35,638 bases of DNA from Deinococcales bacterium. Its GTDB lineage: Bacteria; Deinococcota; Deinococci; Deinococcales; Trueperaceae. The stretch covers positions 1-35,638 of the forward strand of contig JAAYYF010000151.1 of assembly GCA_012515535.1 (NCBI GenBank), written 5' to 3'. The notes beneath the pieces are model-generated. The model did not search any database. It was not told where the DNA came from and worked only from the letters and a program-made list of their open reading frames with translations. This document shows positions 31,786 through 35,638 of the stretch, one piece after another (within the stretch, counting starts at the first letter, position 1; each line of letters starts with the position of its first letter). A program made the translations under genes and the position numbers.

Positions 31786-33050
31786 GGCGCGCCGCCCGGC
31801 GCGTGGTAGCGGCGCAGCAGCTCGACGTCGGCGGGCGAGAGGGCGTCGCGGCTGACGGGCGGCTCCTCGAGCCCGGGCCAGGCGAGGGCGCCGGGCGCCG
31901 CCCCGCTCACCACGGGCGCGAGCTCGTCGGGCAGGCGGTCGAGCGTCACGCGGCGCCCGGAGGCGTCGGTGATCGCGGGCAGCTCCAGGGCGTCGCCCCC
32001 GTCGGGAGCGGCCGGCAGGGCGAGGGCGCCCTCGCCCTCGAAGCCGGCGGTGGCGCTGCCGGCCACGGCCGCGTCGGCCATCGCCACCTGGTCGCCGCCC
32101 CCGCCGCCGCCCGGGTCGCCGGCGGCCTGGCGGCGGCGCGCGTACTCGCGCAGCTCCTGGTCGCGGGCGCTGGCGGCGGCGTAGCTGGGGTTGGTGCTGC
32201 CGTCGTTGCGCGCGTCCAGGCGGGACGCCTCGCCGGCGGGCGGGGCGGCGTCGCTGGTGGCACCGGCGCCGGTGACGAGCTCGGCGCCGCGCGCCTCGCC
32301 CGCCCGCTCCACCAGCGCGGCCTCGGACGCGCTGGTCGCGCTACGGGCCGTGGGGGAGGCGCTCGTGACGGGCGCCGCCGTGGAGCGCGCGGCCGCCGTG
32401 CGGGCGCCGGCCTCGCGCGGCGCGCTGGCGGTGCTGGTGGTGAGCGCCGGCCCTGCGCCCGCCGCCTCGGGAGCGTGACGGTCGAGCAGCTCACGGACGA
32501 ACGCCTCGGGCGCCGCGGGGGCGCCGTCCGTCCGTGCGCTCAGGGCGCTCGGCGGCTCGGCGGCGCCGAAGCCCGGCAGCAGGACCGCGCCGGCGAGCGC
32601 CAGCACGCCGCTCAGCAGCGCGGCGCCGACGCCCCGCCCGGGCAGCAGCGGCGCCAGCCGCGCCGGCTCCACGCGGGCGGCGGCCGCCTCGGCGTCGGCG
32701 TGGAGCGCCTGCGCCACCGGGTCACGCCGCCCCGCGAGCTCCAGGCTGGTGCTGAGGCGCTCGTCGAGCGCGAAGCGCCGCTCCGCCAGGCGCGCCACGG
32801 CGCTCAGGTCGGGGGCGCCGCGCCAGGCGATCAGCGCGCCAGCCGCGAGCGCCAGCGCCAGCGCGAGGGCGGCGTGCCAGGGGGCGGGGAGCGGGAGGGT
32901 GGGCGCGAGGCGGGCGGTGAGCAGGAGCAGCGCGCCGACCCAGGCGAGCACCGCCAGCGCCTGCGCCCAGGCGCGCAGCAGCCGCGCGAGGAGGAGCCGG
33001 CGCCTGGCCGCCCGCAGCCGCGCCAGCATCAGACCGGGGGCGGCGCCCAC
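31782..33050 (-). CDS. Membrane protein of unknown function, first gene of the MoxR/VWA operon
   Basis: A 422-residue protein. Helices lie at about 29-50, 58-76 and 140-162. Between the second and third is a conserved-looking cytoplasmic stretch, LAERRFALDERLSTSLEL (88-105), which resembles the N-terminal part of DUF4175-type proteins found in such operons. After the third helix comes a long Ala/Ser/Thr-rich, low-complexity region (about 165-330), then a short charged part. I do not recognise a catalytic domain. The stop overlaps the VWA gene as GTGA (31782-31785), so it is co-translated with it. The GTG at 33050 has no good ribosome site; ATG 33029 (residue 8) is an alternative. Function can only be inferred from the operon. 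Confidence 0.7.
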   Translation of the reverse strand: MGAAPGLMLARLRAARRRLLLARLLRAWAQALAVLAWVGALLLLTARLAPTLPLPAPWHAALALALALAAGALIAWRGAPDLSAVARLAERRFALDERLSTSLELAGRRDPVAQALHADAEAAAARVEPARLAPLLPGRGVGAALLSGVLALAGAVLLPGFGAAEPPSALSARTDGAPAAPEAFVRELLDRHAPEAAGAGPALTTSTASAPREAGARTAAARSTAAPVTSASPTARSATSASEAALVERAGEARGAELVTGAGATSDAAPPAGEASRLDARNDGSTNPSYAAASARDQELREYARRRQAAGDPGGGGGGDQVAMADAAVAGSATAGFEGEGALALPAAPDGGDALELPAITDASGRRVTLDRLPDELAPVVSGAAPGALAWPGLEEPPVSRDALSPADVELLRRYHAPGGAP

Positions 33051-33173
33051 CTGGCGCCGAGCGGCCGGTCAGCCGCGCCGGGTCGGGAACAGCGACCGGC
33101 CGGCGACGACGTTCGTGACGATGTGACCGGCTGCTGCACTACTTCTCCAAGTGTCTTGCAAAACTCCCTTCGA

Positions 33174-33202
33174 GCCTAAGAGGGCGCCGCCGCGGAAGTC
33201 AA
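33174..33202 (-). promoter_or_regulatory. Candidate promoter of the MoxR/VWA operon
   Basis: On the minus strand TTGACT (33197-33202) is followed after 17 bases by TTAGGC (33174-33179). The -35 is good (5 of 6), the -10 poor. It lies directly after the terminator of the DUF6351 gene and about 125 bases before the first gene of the operon. Confidence 0.35.
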
Positions 33203-33206
33203 TAGA

Positions 33207-33232
33207 AGGGCGCCCCGTGGTGGGGGCGCCCT
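33207..33232 (-). terminator. Rho-independent-like terminator of the DUF6351 gene
   Basis: A perfect 10-bp stem (33207-33216 with 33223-33232) around loop GTGGTG lies 23 bases past the stop. On the minus strand it is followed by TTCTATT, the only hairpin in the window with a T-rich tail. Confidence 0.75.
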
Positions 33233-33255
33233 CCGCTAGCGAGCTGGGCTGGAGC

Positions 33256-35469
33256 TCAGAACGCCACGCCGGGCTGCTCGTAGTCGCACACGCCCGTGGG
33301 GAAGATCTCCTTCAGGCGGGCCACATGCTCGGCGCTGGGCTGCCAGGCGCCGTAGACGCCCCTGGCGATGGCCTCGTCGACGCTCTGCAGCGAGCACTTG
33401 AAGACGTCGCCGGTGATGGGCGCGCCCGCCACCACGCGCGAGGTCGAGAAGACGCGGAAGCGCTCGGCGCAGGGGCCCGCCGGCCCGTCGTCGAGGACCC
33501 CCGCCCAGGCGTCGGCGCCAGCGTAGATCAGTTCGCCCCGGGCGTCGAAGCAGCTGTCGACGGCGCGCGCCGGCCGCGCCGCCGCCACGCTCAGCGACGG
33601 GTCGGCCGCCAGGTTGGCCATCCACTCGTCGATCACCTCGAACGCCAGCATGGTCTGGTCGAAACGCGCCTCGCCCGGCACGATGTCGGTGAACCAGATG
33701 ACCATGTTCTCCTCGGGATAGCCGGCGTCGCGGATGCGCTGGCGCGTGGCGAACGACTGCACGGTGTTGTGCATGTCGAGCTCGCGCTCGCGGTAGTTGC
33801 GCCAGTCGATGGCGGGGATGCTCAGCTCGCCGCGGTAGTAGAGGCCCGAGCCCAGCACCGCCGCGATGGCGCCCGGGTCGGCCTCGGTGCGCGGCGCCGG
33901 CGTCACGCCGTCTGCGCTCAGGTTCATGTTGCGGGCGCTCCAGGGGTCGAACCGCTCGGGGTCCTGGCACAGCTGCTCGATGAACGGACAGCCCTCCTGC
34001 ACCATCTCCGCCTGGTCCTTCCAGCCGCCCACGAAGGCGTTGAGGTCGAGGAACTCCTCGGGGGCGAGGGCGCCGTCCACCAGCGCCTTCAGGCCGTACT
34101 GCACGCCCACGTTGTCCCAGGTGCTGCGCGCGTAGCCGTCGTCGCGGCGGCCGTAGACGTTGACGGCGTCCTCGAAGTGCGTCCAGTGGGTGGTGGCCTG
34201 CTGCTCGGGGGTGATGCCCGGCGCGGTGCCGAAGCGGGGGTTGAGGGCCAGCGGCGAGAGGCCGCGCCAGCCGTTCACGCACTCCGACAGGCCGGGCGCG
34301 CCGCCGAGGTAGGCGTTCTCCAGGTCGTTCCAGGCCGCCATGCCCTGGACCAGGGTGCGCTCCTCCCAGTTCGCCCAGCGCGAGGCGGGGTCCTCGGCGA
34401 CCTTGGCGTCGAACCAGCGCTCCAGCAGCTCGCAGTCGCCGACGTGGATGGTCTGCGTGACCATGTCGGGGTAGGCGTACTGCGGGATGGCCGCGTCGAG
34501 CAGCGTGGGGTGGTTCTGCGCGTAGACGTACTGCTGTATGCCGCCGCCCGAGCCGCCCACGCCCACGGTGTAGTCGGGGATGCCGTAGGCGGTCACGAAG
34601 CGGTCCTTGACCATCAGCGCCGTCTCGCCGCCCAGGATCAGGTCGTAATGCTCGCCGGTCTTGGTGCCGGTGGAGTAGGCCACGGCGTAGCCCGCCTCGA
34701 GCAGCGGCAGCGGGAGCATGCTGCCGCGGCTGGGGCCGCCCTGGTAGCGGCCGATGCCCACCCCGCCCTGGAACGAGTAGACCAGGCGGCGGTTCCAGCC
34801 GCTCAGGTCGGGCTCCTCCACGCTGCGGCCGACGGGCGACAGCATGGCGATCGAGTAGATGAAGCGGTTGATGGTGCCCCGCTCCCAGCGCACCACGAAG
34901 TCGGCCTCGCTGCCGTCCGCGAGCGTCACCGTGGTCATGTCGGCGGGGCGCGGGCCGGCCGGGTCGTAGGGCTGGAGGCCGTTCGCATCGGAGAGGTAGA
35001 GGAAGTCGACGCGCGTCGCGAGGCTGCAGTCGGCGTCCAGCACCTCGCCGAGCATGACCGTCGCGCGGTGCGCCTCGGTGGCGCACATGAACGGCTGCTG
35101 CTTGGGGCCGGCGAACATCGGCCCGGTGATGGGGTGGTTCGTGAGCGTGAGCTGCGCCTTGTGCGGGCCGGCGAAGGCGGTGATGGTGGTGTCGCCGAGC
35201 GGCAGGCCGTCGACCACCCCCTCGAGCGCGTAGCCGGCGGCGGCGCGACCGAACGCCGCGGTGACCTCGCGGGTGCCGGCCCATACGCTCACGCGGTCGA
35301 GGCTCACCGTCTCGGGCACGTGGACCAGCAGGCGCGCGTCGCCGCCGGAGACGTACTCCGGCGGGCTGGAGGCGACCTCGATGACGAGCCCCTGCGCCAG
35401 CGCGACGCCGAGCAGCGCCCAGACGACGACGGACGAGAGAAGAGCGAGCGGGCGGACGCGGTAGGACAT
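33256..35469 (-). CDS. Secreted DUF6351 family protein, alpha/beta-hydrolase-like
   Basis: A 737-residue exported protein with a signal peptide (1-26, cleavage near ALAQ). The N-terminal beta domain shows EYVSGGDARLLV (38-49) and TNHPITGPMFAGPKQQPFMC (110-129), which I associate with the DUF6351 family. The central part has an esterase-like oxyanion region YSFQGGVGIG (231-240) and a nucleophile-elbow motif GVGGSGGG with S307 (303-310). The Asp and His of a triad are not assigned. About ten cysteines (for example C129, C148, C346) fit disulfides outside the cytoplasm. A polyester, tannin-like ester or peptide substrate is conceivable, but nothing visible decides. ATG start with GGGGAGG at 35473-35479, three bases away. 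Monocistronic, with its own terminator. Confidence 0.82.
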   Translation of the reverse strand: MSYRVRPLALLSSVVVWALLGVALAQGLVIEVASSPPEYVSGGDARLLVHVPETVSLDRVSVWAGTREVTAAFGRAAAGYALEGVVDGLPLGDTTITAFAGPHKAQLTLTNHPITGPMFAGPKQQPFMCATEAHRATVMLGEVLDADCSLATRVDFLYLSDANGLQPYDPAGPRPADMTTVTLADGSEADFVVRWERGTINRFIYSIAMLSPVGRSVEEPDLSGWNRRLVYSFQGGVGIGRYQGGPSRGSMLPLPLLEAGYAVAYSTGTKTGEHYDLILGGETALMVKDRFVTAYGIPDYTVGVGGSGGGIQQYVYAQNHPTLLDAAIPQYAYPDMVTQTIHVGDCELLERWFDAKVAEDPASRWANWEERTLVQGMAAWNDLENAYLGGAPGLSECVNGWRGLSPLALNPRFGTAPGITPEQQATTHWTHFEDAVNVYGRRDDGYARSTWDNVGVQYGLKALVDGALAPEEFLDLNAFVGGWKDQAEMVQEGCPFIEQLCQDPERFDPWSARNMNLSADGVTPAPRTEADPGAIAAVLGSGLYYRGELSIPAIDWRNYRERELDMHNTVQSFATRQRIRDAGYPEENMVIWFTDIVPGEARFDQTMLAFEVIDEWMANLAADPSLSVAAARPARAVDSCFDARGELIYAGADAWAGVLDDGPAGPCAERFRVFSTSRVVAGAPITGDVFKCSLQSVDEAIARGVYGAWQPSAEHVARLKEIFPTGVCDYEQPGVAF

Positions 35470-35481
35470 GGGCCTCCCCTT

Positions 35482-35498
35482 CCGGTAGCGCGTACCGG
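35482..35498 (-). promoter_or_regulatory. Palindrome before the DUF6351 gene
   Basis: CCGGTA (35482-35487) and TACCGG (35493-35498) flank GCGCG, forming a 17-base near-palindrome just upstream of the ribosome site. It could be an operator half-site pair or a 5' mRNA hairpin. Confidence 0.35.
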
Positions 35499-35597
35499 CG
35501 GACGCGGCCCTCGCGTGGTGCTCCGAGGCGCCGGCGCGGGCCCGCGGCAGGCCCGGCCTCCACCGGAACGGCTGACTAGCTTGATGACCTTGGCTAG

Positions 35598-35626
35598 AGG
35601 CTAAGCGACGCCCCCACGGGGCGCAA
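35598..35626 (-). promoter_or_regulatory. Candidate promoter of the DUF6351 gene
   Basis: Minus strand TTGCGC (35621-35626), 17 bases, then TAGCCT (35598-35603), a TAnnnT-type -10. It would give a leader of about 120 bases including the palindrome at 35482-35498. Matches are modest. Confidence 0.3.
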
Positions 35627-35638
35627 GGGGAGCGGCGG

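Noticed and set aside
27706-31809. Very long rightward frame antisense to the VWA fusion gene
   Set aside because: The protein is Gln/Arg/His/Gly-rich without domains, typical for frames antisense to GC-rich genes, while the leftward frame has MIDAS motifs and membrane helices.
1-35638. tRNA, rRNA, transposase, integrase or prophage genes
   Set aside because: Reading both strands, I found no sequence resembling these; composition and codon style look uniform across the window.

Overview
The window comes from a very GC-rich bacterial chromosome. Nearly every gene ends its codons in G or C, and long spurious open frames lie antisense to most real genes. GTG starts are common. Several promoters look like TAnnnT -10 boxes with little or no leader, which fits Deinococcota (a Truepera-like lineage would suit), but I cannot fix the taxon from sequence alone. 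No rRNA, tRNA, CRISPR array, insertion sequence or phage gene is visible. I see 19 protein genes: three read rightward (glpD, the PLP gene, the UbiB kinase) and sixteen leftward.

Region 1 (1-12.6 kb). The 3' part of glpD runs rightward and ends at a GC hairpin shared with a long leftward gene set. In transcription order that set is mmsA, preT, preA, dihydropyrimidinase, ABC ATPase, permease 1, permease 2 and an NMT1/THI5-like binding protein. Together they outline reductive pyrimidine breakdown coupled to uptake. PreTA reduces uracil/thymine, dihydropyrimidinase opens the ring, and MmsA turns malonate or methylmalonate semialdehyde into acetyl- or propionyl-CoA. The beta-ureidopropionase and the aminotransferase that belong between them are not in the window. 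Permease 1 carries a roughly 400-residue beta-repeat insertion after its first membrane helix, the most unusual feature here. Permease 2 has four extra N-terminal helices. A good promoter and a perfect 23-bp hairpin lie upstream of mmsA.

Region 2 (12.6-22.5 kb). A trans-sulfuration family PLP enzyme converges on a GGDEF / double STAND-ATPase / TPR signalling protein. Upstream of the latter lie a two-gene ABC exporter (ATPase and a large membrane protein overlapping by GTGA), a small DUF4342 protein and a divergent UbiB/AarF-type kinase with an extra N-terminal membrane domain.

Region 3 (22.7-35.6 kb, all leftward). There is a secreted PIG-L deacetylase-like protein with NEW3-like and amidotransferase-like domains. 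Next is a tightly overlapping four-gene MoxR/VWA operon: unknown membrane protein, 1397-residue BatA/VWA fusion, MoxR ATPase, DUF58 protein. Last is a secreted DUF6351 alpha/beta-hydrolase-like protein. Most transcription units are separated by long GC hairpins without a T-tract.
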